Assembly: GCF_000282335.1 (NCBI RefSeq)
Contig: NZ_AKJM01000117.1
Coordinates: forward strand, 62,001 to 126,000
Direction of reading: 5' to 3'
Source of the DNA: Pseudomonas sp. GM48
GTDB taxonomy: Bacteria; Pseudomonadota; Gammaproteobacteria; Pseudomonadales; Pseudomonadaceae
DNA length: 64,000 nt
Shown: positions 50,093 through 59,906 of the stretch, one piece after another
Layout of the letters: the number at the start of each line of letters is the position of its first letter
Position numbering within the stretch: the first letter of the stretch is position 1
Made by a program: the position numbers and the translations under genes
The notes under the pieces: model-generated
Databases searched by the model: none
Seen by the model: only the letters and a program-made list of their open reading frames with translations
Told to the model about the DNA's origin: nothing

Positions 50093-51115
50093 TCAGCTGC
50101 TGCGCGCCCAACGCTCACGCCAGGCGTGTTGCTGCGCCTTGGTCTGGAACGTCCAGGCGACGAAGCGGCTCTGTTTCTGGCCCTGACCCATTTCCACCAC
50201 CTGACTGTCCAGCGCGCCGGCCTTGTTCAGGGCTGCCTGGATTGCCGGCAGGTTCGACGCCTTTGACACCAGTGTGCTGAACCACAGCACTTGTTGCGCC
50301 ACCTGCACGCTCTCGCTGACCAGTTGCGTGACGAAACGCACCTCCCCGCCCTCACACCACAACTCCGCCGCTTGTCCGCCGAAGTTCAGTACAGGCAGCT
50401 TGCGTTTCGGATCTGCTTTGCCCAGGGCGCGCCATTTGCGCGTGCTGCCCCGTGTGGCCTCGTCCAGCGACGCGTGGAACGGCGGGTTGCACATCGTCAG
50501 GTCAAAGCGCTCGGCACTCTCCAGCAGGCCTGTGAGGATCTGCTTGGGGTTGCTCTGCTGGCGCACCTGAATGGCTTTGTTCAGGCCGTTTGACGCAATG
50601 ATTGCCTTGGCGGCGGCGATGGCGGTCGCATCGATATCGGAACCGAGAAACTGCCAGCGGTAATCGCTGTAACCGATCAGCGGATACACGCAGTTGGCAC
50701 CCATGCCGATGTCCAGCACCTTCACGGCGGCGCCGCGAGGGATTACACCGTCATTGCCACTGGCCAGCAGGTCGGCAAGGAAGTGCACGTAATCGGCACG
50801 GCCTGGCACCGGCGGGCACAGGTAGTCGGCCGGAATGTCCCAGTGAGCGATGCCATAGAACGACTTGAGCAGCGCCCTGTTGAACACCCGCACAGCTTCC
50901 GGGCTGGCGAAGTCGATGCTTTCCTTGCCGTACGGATTGATGATTACGAATTTCTTCAGTTCCGGGGCGCTTTTGATCAGCGCCGGAAAGTCGTAGTGAC
51001 CCTGATGGCGATTGCGCGGGTGCAGGCTGGCCTTCTCACGCGGCGCCGCGGCTTTGGCCGCAGGCGCGGATTCAGGCTTTTTGCGCGCAGGTTTCGGTGT
51101 GCGGGGGGCGGTCAT
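50093..51115 (-). CDS. rlmF: 23S rRNA (adenine(1618)-N6)-methyltransferase
   Basis: A 340-residue SAM-dependent methyltransferase. After a Lys/Ala/Pro-rich N-terminus (about 1-35) come HPRNRHQGHYDFPAL, KVLDIGMGANCVYPLIG (SAM site) and the catalytic MCNPPFHAS (N-P-P-F for N6 adenine). It matches RlmF, which methylates A1618 of 23S rRNA. The start at 51115 (MTAPRTPK) is one of two possible; a start 16 codons upstream is open. No strong ribosome-binding site helps the choice. Confidence 0.94.
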   Translation of the reverse strand: MTAPRTPKPARKKPESAPAAKAAAPREKASLHPRNRHQGHYDFPALIKSAPELKKFVIINPYGKESIDFASPEAVRVFNRALLKSFYGIAHWDIPADYLCPPVPGRADYVHFLADLLASGNDGVIPRGAAVKVLDIGMGANCVYPLIGYSDYRWQFLGSDIDATAIAAAKAIIASNGLNKAIQVRQQSNPKQILTGLLESAERFDLTMCNPPFHASLDEATRGSTRKWRALGKADPKRKLPVLNFGGQAAELWCEGGEVRFVTQLVSESVQVAQQVLWFSTLVSKASNLPAIQAALNKAGALDSQVVEMGQGQKQSRFVAWTFQTKAQQHAWRERWARSS

Positions 51116-51187
51116 GGCGGTGGTCGATTCGGGTATGGCTAAAAGTGGCGGGCATTGTCCCACATCTGTGGGGTAACACCGACCAAA

Positions 51188-51279
51188 TGTGGGAGCGGGC
51201 TTGCTCGCGAATGCGGACTTTCAGTCAATATTTATATCGAATGTTATGACCTCTTCGCGAGTAAACCCGCTCCCACAGG
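51188..51279. repeat. REP pair upstream of rlmF, right copy decayed
   Basis: TGTGGGAGCGGGCTTGCTCG on the left; the right copy has CGCGAGTAAACCCGCTCCCA, with two changes from the standard. The inner spacer is AT-rich (ATATTTATATCG). Confidence 0.85.
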
Positions 51280-51313
51280 GGGATCTTCATTGGATGTAAG
51301 AAAGTGGCAGGCA

Positions 51314-51347
51314 TAAAAAAGGGAGGCCACTTGGGCCCCCCTTTTTC
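51314..51347 (-). terminator. Rho-independent terminator of valS
   Basis: On the minus strand a stem of GGGGGCC with GGCCTCCC, a five-base loop, and T tract follows the valS stop. The inverse A tract on the other side makes it possibly bidirectional. Confidence 0.85.
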
Positions 51348-51361
51348 ATTGCGATCTGCCG

Positions 51362-54208
51362 TTACAGGCTGGCAATCCGCGCATGCTGCTCGGCCAGCTT
51401 GCCCAGGGCCTGTTCGGCCTCGGCCAGTTTGGCACGTTCTTTCTCGATGACTTCAGCCGGGGCCTTGTCAACGAAGCCGGCGTTGGACAGCTTGCCGCCG
51501 ACGCGTTGCACTTCACCTTGCAGGCGCTGGATTTCCTTGTCCAGGCGCGCCAGTTCCGCACCTTTGTCGATCAGGCCGGCCATCGGCACCAGCACTTCCA
51601 TCTCGCCGACCAGTGCGGTGGCGGACAACGGTGCTTCTTCGCCGGCAGCCAGGACGGTGATCGATTCGAGGCGCGCCAGCTTCTTCAGCAGGGCTTCGTT
51701 CTCGGTCAGGCGACGCTGATCCTCGGCGCTGACGTTCTTCAGGAACAGCGGCAGCGGTTTGCCCGGGCCGATGTTCATTTCGCCACGGATGTTACGGGTG
51801 CCAAGCATCAAGCCCTTGAGCCATTCGATGTCGTCTTCGGCGGCCTGATCGATGCGTGTTTCGTTGGCCACCGGCCAAGGTTGCAGCATGATCGTCTTGC
51901 CTTCGATGCCGGCCAGCGGCGCGATGCGCTGCCAGATTTCTTCGGTGATGAACGGCATGAACGGGTGCGCCAGGCGCAGGGCGACTTCCAGCACGCGAAC
52001 CAGGGTGCGACGGGTGCCGCGCTGGCGCTCGACCGGTGCGTTTTCGTCCCACAGCACAGGTTTGGACAGTTCCAGGTACCAGTCGCAATACTGGTTCCAG
52101 ATGAACTCGTACAGGGCTTGCGCGGCCAGGTCGAAACGGAACTGGTCAAGCTGGCGGGTCACTTCAGCTTCGGTGCGTTGCAGCTGCGAAATGATCCAGC
52201 GATCAGCCAGGGACAGCTCATAGGCTTCGCCGTTCTGGCCGCAGTCTTCGCCCTTGTCCAGCACGTAGCGTGCGGCGTTCCAGATCTTGTTGCAGAAGTT
52301 GCGGTAGCCTTCGACGCGGCCCATGTCGAACTTGATGTCGCGGCCGGTGGACGCCAGCGAGCAGAAGGTGAAGCGCAGGGCGTCGGTGCCGTAGCTGGCG
52401 ATGCCTTCGGCGAACTCGTCGCGGGTCTGCTTCTCGATCTTCTTCGCCAGTTTCGGCTGCATCATGCCGGAGGTGCGTTTCTGCACCAGCGCTTCGAGTT
52501 CGATGCCGTCGATGATGTCCAGCGGGTCCAGGACGTTGCCCTTGGACTTGGACATTTTCTGGCCCTGGCCATCACGCACCAGGCCGTGAACGTACACAGT
52601 CTTGAACGGGACCTGAGGCGTGCCGTCTTCGTTTTTCACCAGGTGCATGGTGAGCATGATCATCCGGGCAACCCAGAAGAAAATGATGTCGAAGCCAGTC
52701 ACCAGGACGTCGGTGGAGTGGAATTTCTTCAGGAATTCGGTTTTCTCCGGCCAGCCGAGGGTGGAGAACGTCCACAGGCCCGAGCTGAACCAGGTGTCGA
52801 GAACGTCGTTGTCCTGTTGCAGCGCAACGTCCGGGCCGAGGTTGTGCTTGGCACGTACTTCGGCTTCGTCGCGACCGACGTAGACCTTGCCCGACTCGTC
52901 GTACCAGGCCGGAATGCGGTGACCCCACCACAGCTGACGGCTGATGCACCAGTCCTGGATGTCGCGCATCCACGAGAAGTACATGTTTTCGTATTGTTTC
53001 GGCACGAACTGGATACGGCCGTCTTCAACGGCAGCAATCGCAGGCTCGGCCAGAGGCTTGGTGGACACATACCACTGGTCGGTCAGCCACGGCTCGATGA
53101 CGGTGCCGGAGCGGTCGCCTTTCGGCACTTTCAGGGCGTGATCGTCAACGCTGACCAACAGACCGGCAGCATCGAACGCGGCCACGATCTGCTTGCGCGC
53201 TTCGAAGCGGTCCAGGCCGGCGTATTCGGCCGGGATCTTGCCGTCGATGCTTTCGTTCAGTGTGCCGTCGAGATTGAACGCCTGGCACGCAGGAAGAACG
53301 GTGGCGTTCTTGTCGAAGATGTTCAGCAGCGGCAGGTTGTGGCGCTTGCCGACTTCGTAGTCGTTGAAATCGTGGGCCGGGGTGATTTTCACGCAGCCGG
53401 TGCCGAATTCAGGGTCGCAGTAATCGTCGGCGATGATCGGGATGCGGCGGCCAACCAGCGGCAGTTCGACAAACTTGCCGATCAGGGCTTTGTAGCGATC
53501 ATCGTTCGGGTTCACCGCAACGGCGGAGTCGCCGAGCATGGTTTCCGGGCGAGTGGTCGCGACGATCAGGAAATCGTTGCCTTCAGCGGTCTTGGCGCCA
53601 TCGGCCAGCGGGTACTTCAGGTTCCACAGGAAACCTTTCTCGTCGTGGTTTTCCACTTCAAGGTCGGAAATCGCCGTGTGCAACTTGGTGTCCCAGTTCA
53701 CCAGGCGCTTGCCGCGGTAGATCAGGCCGTCTTCGTGCAGGCGTACGAAGGCTTCTTTAACGGCTTCCGAGAGGCCGTCGTCCATGGTGAAGCGCTCGCG
53801 GCTCCAGTCGACAGACGAGCCGAGGCGGCGGATCTGGCGGCTGATGTTGCCACCGGACTCATCCTTCCATTCCCAGACTTTTTCGAGGAATTTTTCGCGG
53901 CCCAGGTCGTGGCGGCTCTGGCCCTTGGCTTCGAGCTGACGCTCTACCAGCATCTGCGTGGCGATACCGGCGTGGTCGGTGCCCGGCTGCCACAGGGTGT
54001 TGCGACCCTGCATGCGGCGGAAACGGATCAGGGCGTCCATGATCGCGTTGTTGAAACCGTGACCCATGTGCAGGCTGCCGGTGACGTTCGGCGGCGGGAT
54101 CATGATGGTGTAGGACTCGCCCGCGCCTTGCGGGGCGAAGTAATTCTCTGACTCCCAGGTGTTGTACCAGGAAGTTTCAATGGCGTGCGGCTGGTAGGTC
54201 TTATCCAT
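51362..54208 (-). CDS. valS: Valyl-tRNA synthetase
   Basis: A 948-residue class I aminoacyl-tRNA synthetase that charges tRNA-Val and edits misactivated threonine. PPNVTGSLHMGHGF gives the HIGH motif (about residue 40-50), GQKMSKSKGNVLDP the KMSKS, with the editing domain (about 190-350) between. The C-terminal coiled-coil arm (ELARLDKEIQRLQGEVQRVG) is present. Length and start fit the family; no truncation. Confidence 0.97.
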   Translation of the reverse strand: MDKTYQPHAIETSWYNTWESENYFAPQGAGESYTIMIPPPNVTGSLHMGHGFNNAIMDALIRFRRMQGRNTLWQPGTDHAGIATQMLVERQLEAKGQSRHDLGREKFLEKVWEWKDESGGNISRQIRRLGSSVDWSRERFTMDDGLSEAVKEAFVRLHEDGLIYRGKRLVNWDTKLHTAISDLEVENHDEKGFLWNLKYPLADGAKTAEGNDFLIVATTRPETMLGDSAVAVNPNDDRYKALIGKFVELPLVGRRIPIIADDYCDPEFGTGCVKITPAHDFNDYEVGKRHNLPLLNIFDKNATVLPACQAFNLDGTLNESIDGKIPAEYAGLDRFEARKQIVAAFDAAGLLVSVDDHALKVPKGDRSGTVIEPWLTDQWYVSTKPLAEPAIAAVEDGRIQFVPKQYENMYFSWMRDIQDWCISRQLWWGHRIPAWYDESGKVYVGRDEAEVRAKHNLGPDVALQQDNDVLDTWFSSGLWTFSTLGWPEKTEFLKKFHSTDVLVTGFDIIFFWVARMIMLTMHLVKNEDGTPQVPFKTVYVHGLVRDGQGQKMSKSKGNVLDPLDIIDGIELEALVQKRTSGMMQPKLAKKIEKQTRDEFAEGIASYGTDALRFTFCSLASTGRDIKFDMGRVEGYRNFCNKIWNAARYVLDKGEDCGQNGEAYELSLADRWIISQLQRTEAEVTRQLDQFRFDLAAQALYEFIWNQYCDWYLELSKPVLWDENAPVERQRGTRRTLVRVLEVALRLAHPFMPFITEEIWQRIAPLAGIEGKTIMLQPWPVANETRIDQAAEDDIEWLKGLMLGTRNIRGEMNIGPGKPLPLFLKNVSAEDQRRLTENEALLKKLARLESITVLAAGEEAPLSATALVGEMEVLVPMAGLIDKGAELARLDKEIQRLQGEVQRVGGKLSNAGFVDKAPAEVIEKERAKLAEAEQALGKLAEQHARIASL

Positions 54209-54339
54209 GCGCGGCGGGACCCTATTGGCATTTATTCAGGAAAAGCCGGGAAGTATAGCGGGGATGTGCCGATGCGCGTAGAGCGAGGTGACAATGGGTG
54301 GGGGAAAAATTGTGGTTGGTGTTTTGTCAGAGAGGGCCC

Positions 54340-54430
54340 CTTCGCGGGCAAGCCCGCTCCCACAGGGACATGTGTCGTACAGCTATCTTGTGATCGACAC
54401 CAACCCTGTGGGAGCGGGCTTGCCCGCGAA
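54340..54430. repeat. REP pair upstream of valS, CCCAC-inside orientation
   Basis: CTTCGCGGGCAAGCCCGCTC on the left and CTGTGGGAGCGGGCTTGCCC at right. GCGGGC variants on both arms keep the pairing intact, a compensatory change compared with the CGAGC form. Confidence 0.9.
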
Positions 54431-54439
54431 AGCAATTTG

Positions 54440-55756
54440 TCAGGCGACCTGATTCAAATCGTTATGCCGCGTCTCCTTCAAGCACAGCACCGCAATCAAA
54501 CTCAGTACCGCCGCCCCGGACACATACCCGCCGACGTAACTCAAACCACCCATCGCCACCAGTTTCTGTGCAAAGAACGGCGCCGCGGAAGCGCCGACAA
54601 TACCGCCCAGGTTGTAGGCTGCCGACGCGCCGGTGTAGCGCACGCGGGTCGGAAACAGTTCCGGCAGCAGCGCACCCATTGGCGCAAATGTCACACCCAT
54701 CAGGAACAGCTCAATGCACAGGAACAACGCCACGCCCCAGGTCGAGCCTTGGGTCAGCAGCGGTTCCATGAGGAAGCCGGACAGGACCGCCAACACGCCG
54801 CCGACGATCAGCACCGGCTTGCGCCCGTAACGGTCGCTGGCCCAGGCCGACAGCGGGGTGGCGGCCGCCATGAACAGCACGGCGAAGCACAACAGGCCGA
54901 GGAAGGTTTCGCGGCTGTAGCCGAGCGTGGTCACGCCGTAACTCAGGGAAAACACGGTGGAGATATAAAATAGCGCGTAGCACACGACCATCGCGCCGGC
55001 TCCCAGCAATACGGGCGCCCAGTATTGGCTGAACAGTTCGACCAGCGGGATCTTCACGGGCTCGTGGCGAGCCACGGCGTTGGCGAATACCGGGGTCTCG
55101 TGCAGCTTGAGGCGCACGTACAGGCCGACTATCACCAGTGCGGCGCTGAGCAGGAACGGAATACGCCAGCCCCATGAACGGAACTGTTCATCGTCCAGCA
55201 CCACGGCCAGTGTCAGGAACAGGCCGTTCGCAGCCAGGAAGCCAATGGATGGGCCCAACTGCGGGAACATGCCGAACCACGCGCGCTTGCCTTTTGGCGC
55301 GTTCTCCGTGGCCAGCAATGCCGCGCCACCCCATTCACCGCCTAACCCCAGGCCCTGGCCGAAGCGCAGGACGCAAAGCAGGATCGGTGCCCAGGCGCCA
55401 ATGCTGTCATAACCCGGCAGCACGCCGATCAGCGTGGTGCACACGCCCATCAGCAGTAGCGAGGCGACCAGGGTCGATTTACGACCGATACGGTCGCCAA
55501 AGTGGCCGAAAAGGGCCGAACCCAAGGGGCGAGCAAGGAAGGCGATGCCGAACGTGAGAAACGCCGAAAGCATCTGTGCGGTGCCGGATGTCTGTGGAAA
55601 GAACACCGGACCGATCACCAGCGCAGCGGCGGTGGCATAGACATAGAAGTCGTAGAACTCGATGGCGGTACCGATGAAACTCGCAGTAGCCACGCGGGTG
55701 GCGGAGTTCGTCGGTTGCGCAGGTGTGGAGTCGCTGTAAGTCGTGCTGGTCGTCAT
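54440..55756 (-). CDS. MFS transporter, metabolite:H+ symporter (MHS) family
   Basis: A 438-residue 12-helix transporter. It opens ATASFIGTAIEFYDFYVYAT, the MHS hallmark, then GHFGDRIGRKSTL (MFS signature loop), LRFGQGLGLGGEWGGAALL and SDRYGRKPVL. MHS members carry metabolites such as shikimate, alpha-ketoglutarate or proline/betaine; the substrate here is unknown. The ATG at 55756 with AGGGA eight bases upstream is favoured; another ATG is at 55777. Confidence 0.88.
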   Translation of the reverse strand: MTTSTTYSDSTPAQPTNSATRVATASFIGTAIEFYDFYVYATAAALVIGPVFFPQTSGTAQMLSAFLTFGIAFLARPLGSALFGHFGDRIGRKSTLVASLLLMGVCTTLIGVLPGYDSIGAWAPILLCVLRFGQGLGLGGEWGGAALLATENAPKGKRAWFGMFPQLGPSIGFLAANGLFLTLAVVLDDEQFRSWGWRIPFLLSAALVIVGLYVRLKLHETPVFANAVARHEPVKIPLVELFSQYWAPVLLGAGAMVVCYALFYISTVFSLSYGVTTLGYSRETFLGLLCFAVLFMAAATPLSAWASDRYGRKPVLIVGGVLAVLSGFLMEPLLTQGSTWGVALFLCIELFLMGVTFAPMGALLPELFPTRVRYTGASAAYNLGGIVGASAAPFFAQKLVAMGGLSYVGGYVSGAAVLSLIAVLCLKETRHNDLNQVA

Positions 55757-56008
55757 GCGGTTATCCCTGACAGTCATGTGCTCCAGTGGAGCGAATTATT
55801 ATGGTCGAGAACCCAGGGATGTGGGTGGGGGCACGGTCGCTGTTTCAGGTAGGAACAGTCGTCGGTTTGCTGCGGATGTTGCTGATGATCGGGCCGGAAG
55901 CTGCGAAGTGCGGGATAAGCACGGGGCCGGCGAGGCTTGGGTAAGCGGTTCGATTATAGGAAGGTGGCTAACGATCGAACAAGTAGCTGGATTGGGCTAT
56001 GGCTTTAT
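55757..56008. other. Intergenic region between the MHS transporter and the CorC-like gene
   Basis: About 250 bases with the transporter promoter region; no gene or strong motif seen. A repeat pair closes it on the right. Confidence 0.4.
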
Positions 56009-56097
56009 GTGGCGAGGGAGCTTGCTCCCGCTGGACTGCGAAGCAGGCCTGAGGCGGCCGCTGCGCGCCCGAGCGGGAGCAAGCTCCCTCGCCACAG
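56009..56097. repeat. Second GAGGGAGCTTGCTCCC repeat pair
   Basis: TGTGGCGAGGGAGCTTGCTC at left and its complement GAGCAAGCTCCCTCGCCACA at right, with an inner GCGGCC-rich spacer. Same family as 47858-47949. Confidence 0.9.
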
Positions 56098-56112
56098 AAA
56101 ATTACCTTGACC

Positions 56113-57345
56113 CTAGATAACCACAGGCATCGAGCTGGTCTGCCAGATCAATACTCGCGTGACACGGTTGTCTTCGGTCTCGAGAATTTCCAGGCGATAC
56201 CTACCGATCTTCAGGCACACCGCGCTTTCGGGAATGGTTTCCAGCGCCTCGGTGACCAAACCGTTCAGGGTTTTCGGGCCATCGCTTGGCAGGTGCCAGC
56301 CGAGGCTCTTGTTCAGCTCGCGAATGGACGCGGCGCCGTCGATCACCAGGCGTCCGTCGGCTTGCGGATGAATGTGCGGATTGTCCAGGCTGTGCTGGCT
56401 TTCGAACTCGCCGACGATCTCTTCAAGAATGTCTTCCAGCGTGACGATGCCCAGCACTTCGCCGTATTCGTCGACCACCATGCCCAGGCGCCGCTGCTGC
56501 TTGTGGAAGTTGAGCAGTTGCAACTGCAACGGGGTACTTTCCGGTACGAAGTACGGCTCGTGGCTGGCCGCCAGCAACGCTTCCCTGGTCAGGCTTGCAT
56601 CGGGCAGCAAGTGAAGGATATGTCGGGTGTTGAGGACGGCTTCGACCTGGTTGATGTCACTGTGGAACACCGGCAGGCGAGTGCGTTTGTTGTGGCGCAA
56701 TTGTTCGATGATTTCTTCGAGGGGGTCATCGAGATTGATGCCGTCCACATCACTGCGCGGTACCAGGATGTCATTGACCGTGATGTTGTCCAGTGCGTGG
56801 ATGCCAGGCAGCGGGTGAGGGCGGCTTACTGTTTCGGGCGTATCCTGCCGATCCGTCAGTGTTTCGTCCTCACTTCGTTGCACCACTTTGGCTTTACGGG
56901 CGAACGGTCGCATCAGCAACTGACTGAAGCTGTTGAGCAGCCATGCCGCGGGATAGATGATTTTCAGCGGCACGCGCAGCAGATTGTTGCCTTGGGCCAG
57001 GATCGCATCCGGATAGCGGGCGGCGAGCGCGCGAGGCAAGTAGTCGGAAAACACCAGCAGTATGGCGCCCGCCCCGAGGCAAGCGACCCACGGACCGTTC
57101 TCGGCCCAGGTGAAAATTGCCAGCAAAGTGACGATGACCACCACGAGTGCACGGCAGAGGGTGTTGCAAAAGATCAGGCTGACCAGTGGAAAGCTCAATT
57201 TGGCCGGCGGTTTGTCGCTGGAGCGCGTAGCAATGCGCTTGGCCAGTAAATGCTGGTGCGCCGCTTCAATGGCGGTAAACAGGCCCGACCATAAAATCAG
57301 CAGGGTCACTACCGCGAGCATTGGCCCTATGGGCAAATCGTCCAT
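56113..57345 (-). CDS. HlyC/CorC-family protein (DUF21-CBS)
   Basis: A 410-residue inner-membrane protein. The N-terminal DUF21/CNNM domain has about four membrane helices (1-150), followed by two CBS domains (about 190-310, with NDILVPRSDVDGINLDDPLEE and MVVDEYGEVLGIVTLEDILEEIVGE) and a C-terminal CorC_HlyC domain. Relatives are linked to magnesium and cobalt efflux; the role here is inferred. It ends the transcript of ccsA-like and itself. Confidence 0.9.
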   Translation of the reverse strand: MDDLPIGPMLAVVTLLILWSGLFTAIEAAHQHLLAKRIATRSSDKPPAKLSFPLVSLIFCNTLCRALVVVIVTLLAIFTWAENGPWVACLGAGAILLVFSDYLPRALAARYPDAILAQGNNLLRVPLKIIYPAAWLLNSFSQLLMRPFARKAKVVQRSEDETLTDRQDTPETVSRPHPLPGIHALDNITVNDILVPRSDVDGINLDDPLEEIIEQLRHNKRTRLPVFHSDINQVEAVLNTRHILHLLPDASLTREALLAASHEPYFVPESTPLQLQLLNFHKQQRRLGMVVDEYGEVLGIVTLEDILEEIVGEFESQHSLDNPHIHPQADGRLVIDGAASIRELNKSLGWHLPSDGPKTLNGLVTEALETIPESAVCLKIGRYRLEILETEDNRVTRVLIWQTSSMPVVI

Positions 57346-57357
57346 TAATGCCGCCCG

Positions 57358-58170
57358 TCAGATATGCAGGATGTATTCACGTACCAGTTTGCTGCCGAAA
57401 TACGCCAGCATCAGCAGGCAAAAACCGACCAGGGTCCAGCGAATGGCTTTGTGCCCACGCCAGCCGAGGCGATTGCGGCCCAAAAGCAGCACGCTGAAAA
57501 CGATCCAGGCCACGCAGGCCAGCAGGGTTTTGTGCACCAGGTGCTGGGCGAACAGGTTTTCGACGAACAGCCAGCCGGAAATCAGCGACAGCGACAACAG
57601 CGTCCAGCCGGCCCAGAGGAAACCGAACAGCAGGCTTTCCATGGTTTGCAGCGGCGGGAAGTTCTTGATCAGCCCGGATGGGTGCTTGTGCTTGAGCTGG
57701 TGGTCTTGAACCAGCAGCAGCAAGGCCTGGAACACCGCGATGGTGAACATACCGTAGGCAAGAATCGAGAGCAGGATGTGGGCGAGGATGCCCGGCTCCT
57801 CATCGATGACCTGTACCGTGCCGGCGGGGGCAAAATGCGCCAGCATCACGGTCAAGGCCCCAAGCGGGAACAGCAGGACCAGCAGGTTCTCTACCGGAAT
57901 CCGCGAGCAGGCCAGCAGGGTCAGTGCGATGACCGCCACGGCAATCAGGCTGGCGGCACTGAAGAAGTCCAGGGCCAGGCCGGTCGGGGTCAGCAGGTGG
58001 GTGAGCAGGCTGACGCTGTGGGCCAATACGGCGAGCACGCCGAGCATGACCAGCAGGCGTTTGTTGACCTTGGCGCCGGACGCCAGGCGAGTGCCCTGGT
58101 AAATGGTCGCAGCGGCATACAAGCAGGCGGCGGCGAGGGTAGTTAGCAAGCTGGGTGACAAGGGGAGCAT
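57358..58170 (-). CDS. Cytochrome c assembly (CcsA/YpjD-like) membrane protein
   Basis: A 270-residue membrane protein with about eight helices and the family region HILLSILAYGMFTIAVFQALLL, then WLFVENLFAQHLVHKTLLAC. It belongs to the CcsA/CcmC-like inner-membrane group called YpjD. A role in haem transfer is uncertain. AGGA stands close before the ATG at 58170; the open frame upstream is not favoured. The CorC-like gene follows 12 bases downstream. Confidence 0.85.
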   Translation of the reverse strand: MLPLSPSLLTTLAAACLYAAATIYQGTRLASGAKVNKRLLVMLGVLAVLAHSVSLLTHLLTPTGLALDFFSAASLIAVAVIALTLLACSRIPVENLLVLLFPLGALTVMLAHFAPAGTVQVIDEEPGILAHILLSILAYGMFTIAVFQALLLLVQDHQLKHKHPSGLIKNFPPLQTMESLLFGFLWAGWTLLSLSLISGWLFVENLFAQHLVHKTLLACVAWIVFSVLLLGRNRLGWRGHKAIRWTLVGFCLLMLAYFGSKLVREYILHI

Positions 58171-58277
58171 AAATCCTGTTAGGCAAGCCCGAAAGTCGCT
58201 GAGTTTGGCATAGAACCCCCACGACACGAAAGACCGCGCAACCCGACGGCGAGGTGTCCGCCAGCCACAGTCTTCGC

Positions 58278-58283
58278 TATAAT
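58278..58283 (+). promoter_or_regulatory. -10 box candidate of ffh
   Basis: A perfect TATAAT about 100 bases before ffh. The -35 region is poor (near TGTCCG). Confidence 0.4.
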
Positions 58284-58380
58284 CCGCGACCTGCCCACGC
58301 CGCAGGCTCGCCGAGCACACGTTTAGTCCGGTCCGGGCCGCCATTATCCCGGTCTACACAGGGCCTGAAAGGATCGCGCA

Positions 58381-59757
58381 ATGTTTGAAAACTTAACCGA
58401 CCGTCTCTCGCAGACGCTGCGCCATGTCACCGGCAAGGCCAAACTGACTGAAGACAACATCAAAGACACCCTGCGTGAAGTGCGCATGGCGTTGCTCGAA
58501 GCCGACGTCGCCCTGCCGGTGGTCAAGGACTTCGTCAATTCGGTCAAGGAACGCGCCGTCGGCACCGAGGTGTCGCGCAGCCTGACGCCGGGCCAGGCCT
58601 TCGTGAAGATCGTCCAGGCCGAGCTCGAAAGCCTGATGGGCGCGGCCAACGAAGATCTGAACCTGAGCGCAGTGCCGCCAGCGGTCATCCTCATGGCCGG
58701 TTTGCAGGGCGCTGGTAAAACCACCACCGCCGGCAAGCTCGCGCGCTTCCTTAAAGAGCGCAAGAAGAAGTCGGTCATGGTTGTGTCCGCCGACGTGTAT
58801 CGTCCGGCGGCGATCAAGCAGCTGGAAACCCTGGCCAACGACATCGGTGTGACCTTCTTCCCGTCGGACCTGAGCCAGAAGCCGGTCGACATCGCCAACG
58901 CGGCTATTAAAGAAGCAAAACTCAAATTCATCGACGTGGTCATCGTCGATACCGCTGGTCGCTTGCACATCGATGAAGAGATGATGGGCGAGATCAAGGC
59001 CCTGCATGCCGCGATCAAGCCGGTCGAAACCCTGTTCGTGGTCGACGCCATGACCGGCCAGGACGCCGCCAACACGGCCAAGGCCTTTGGCGATGCATTG
59101 CCGCTGACCGGTGTGATCCTGACCAAGGTCGACGGCGACGCCCGTGGCGGTGCGGCACTGTCGGTGCGTGCCATCACCGGCAAGCCGATCAAGTTCATCG
59201 GTATGGGCGAGAAGAGCGAAGCGCTCGATCCGTTCCATCCTGAGCGTATCGCCTCGCGCATCCTCGGCATGGGCGATGTGCTCAGCCTGATCGAGCAGGC
59301 GGAAGCGACGCTCGACAAGGACAAGGCCGACAAGCTTGCTAAAAAGCTGAAGAAGGGCAAGGGCTTCGATCTCGAAGACTTCCGCGATCAGCTGCAACAA
59401 ATGAAGAACATGGGCGGCCTCGGCGGGCTCATGGATAAGCTGCCGAATATCGGTGGTGTGAATCTGGCGCAGATGGGCAACGCCCAGGGTGCGGCAGAAA
59501 AGCAATTCAAGCAGATGGAAGCCATCATCAACTCCATGACCCCGGCCGAGCGTCGTGACCCTGAGATGATCAGCGGTTCGCGCAAACGCCGGATCGCCAT
59601 GGGTTCCGGCACTCAGGTGCAGGATATCGGCCGCTTGATCAAGCAACACAAGCAGATGCAGAAGATGATGAAGAAATTCTCCGCAAAAGGCGGAATGGCC
59701 AAAATGATGCGCGGCATGGGCGGTATGTTGCCCGGCGGCGGCATGCCGAAGATGTAA
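58381..59757 (+). CDS. ffh: Signal recognition particle protein Ffh
   Basis: A 458-residue GTPase that with 4.5S RNA delivers membrane proteins to FtsY and the Sec translocon. The N domain is at 1-90, the G domain has GLQGAGKTTTAGKLA (G1), VSADVYRPAA, VDTAGRLHID (G3) and TKVDGDARGG (G4), and the Met-rich M domain ends MMRGMGGMLPGGGMPKM. It lies before the rpsP cluster but has its own stem-loop after it. Confidence 0.97.
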   Translation: MFENLTDRLSQTLRHVTGKAKLTEDNIKDTLREVRMALLEADVALPVVKDFVNSVKERAVGTEVSRSLTPGQAFVKIVQAELESLMGAANEDLNLSAVPPAVILMAGLQGAGKTTTAGKLARFLKERKKKSVMVVSADVYRPAAIKQLETLANDIGVTFFPSDLSQKPVDIANAAIKEAKLKFIDVVIVDTAGRLHIDEEMMGEIKALHAAIKPVETLFVVDAMTGQDAANTAKAFGDALPLTGVILTKVDGDARGGAALSVRAITGKPIKFIGMGEKSEALDPFHPERIASRILGMGDVLSLIEQAEATLDKDKADKLAKKLKKGKGFDLEDFRDQLQQMKNMGGLGGLMDKLPNIGGVNLAQMGNAQGAAEKQFKQMEAIINSMTPAERRDPEMISGSRKRRIAMGSGTQVQDIGRLIKQHKQMQKMMKKFSAKGGMAKMMRGMGGMLPGGGMPKM

Positions 59758-59764
59758 AGAATCC

Positions 59765-59786
59765 GCGCAAGAGCTGGCTCTTGCGC
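59765..59786 (+). terminator. Stem-loop after ffh
   Basis: GCGCAAGAG and CTCTTGCGC pair perfectly (9 bp) with a four-base loop. No T tract follows, so it may only limit decay or read-through. Confidence 0.5.
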
Positions 59787-59906
59787 CGCCCCACAAGGAA
59801 GTGGGATCAACAGCAAACCCGCATCAGGCGGGAGCTGACCGGCCGTTTTCAACGACGGCTCTATAGCAAATCTGCATGGCGGCCGATAGGCGCCGGAAAA
59901 AGTCAT

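Noticed and set aside
51383..54151. A 922-codon open frame antisense to valS
   Set aside because: It is the mirror of a strongly conserved gene; high GC at third positions keeps the opposite frame open. No family features in its translation.
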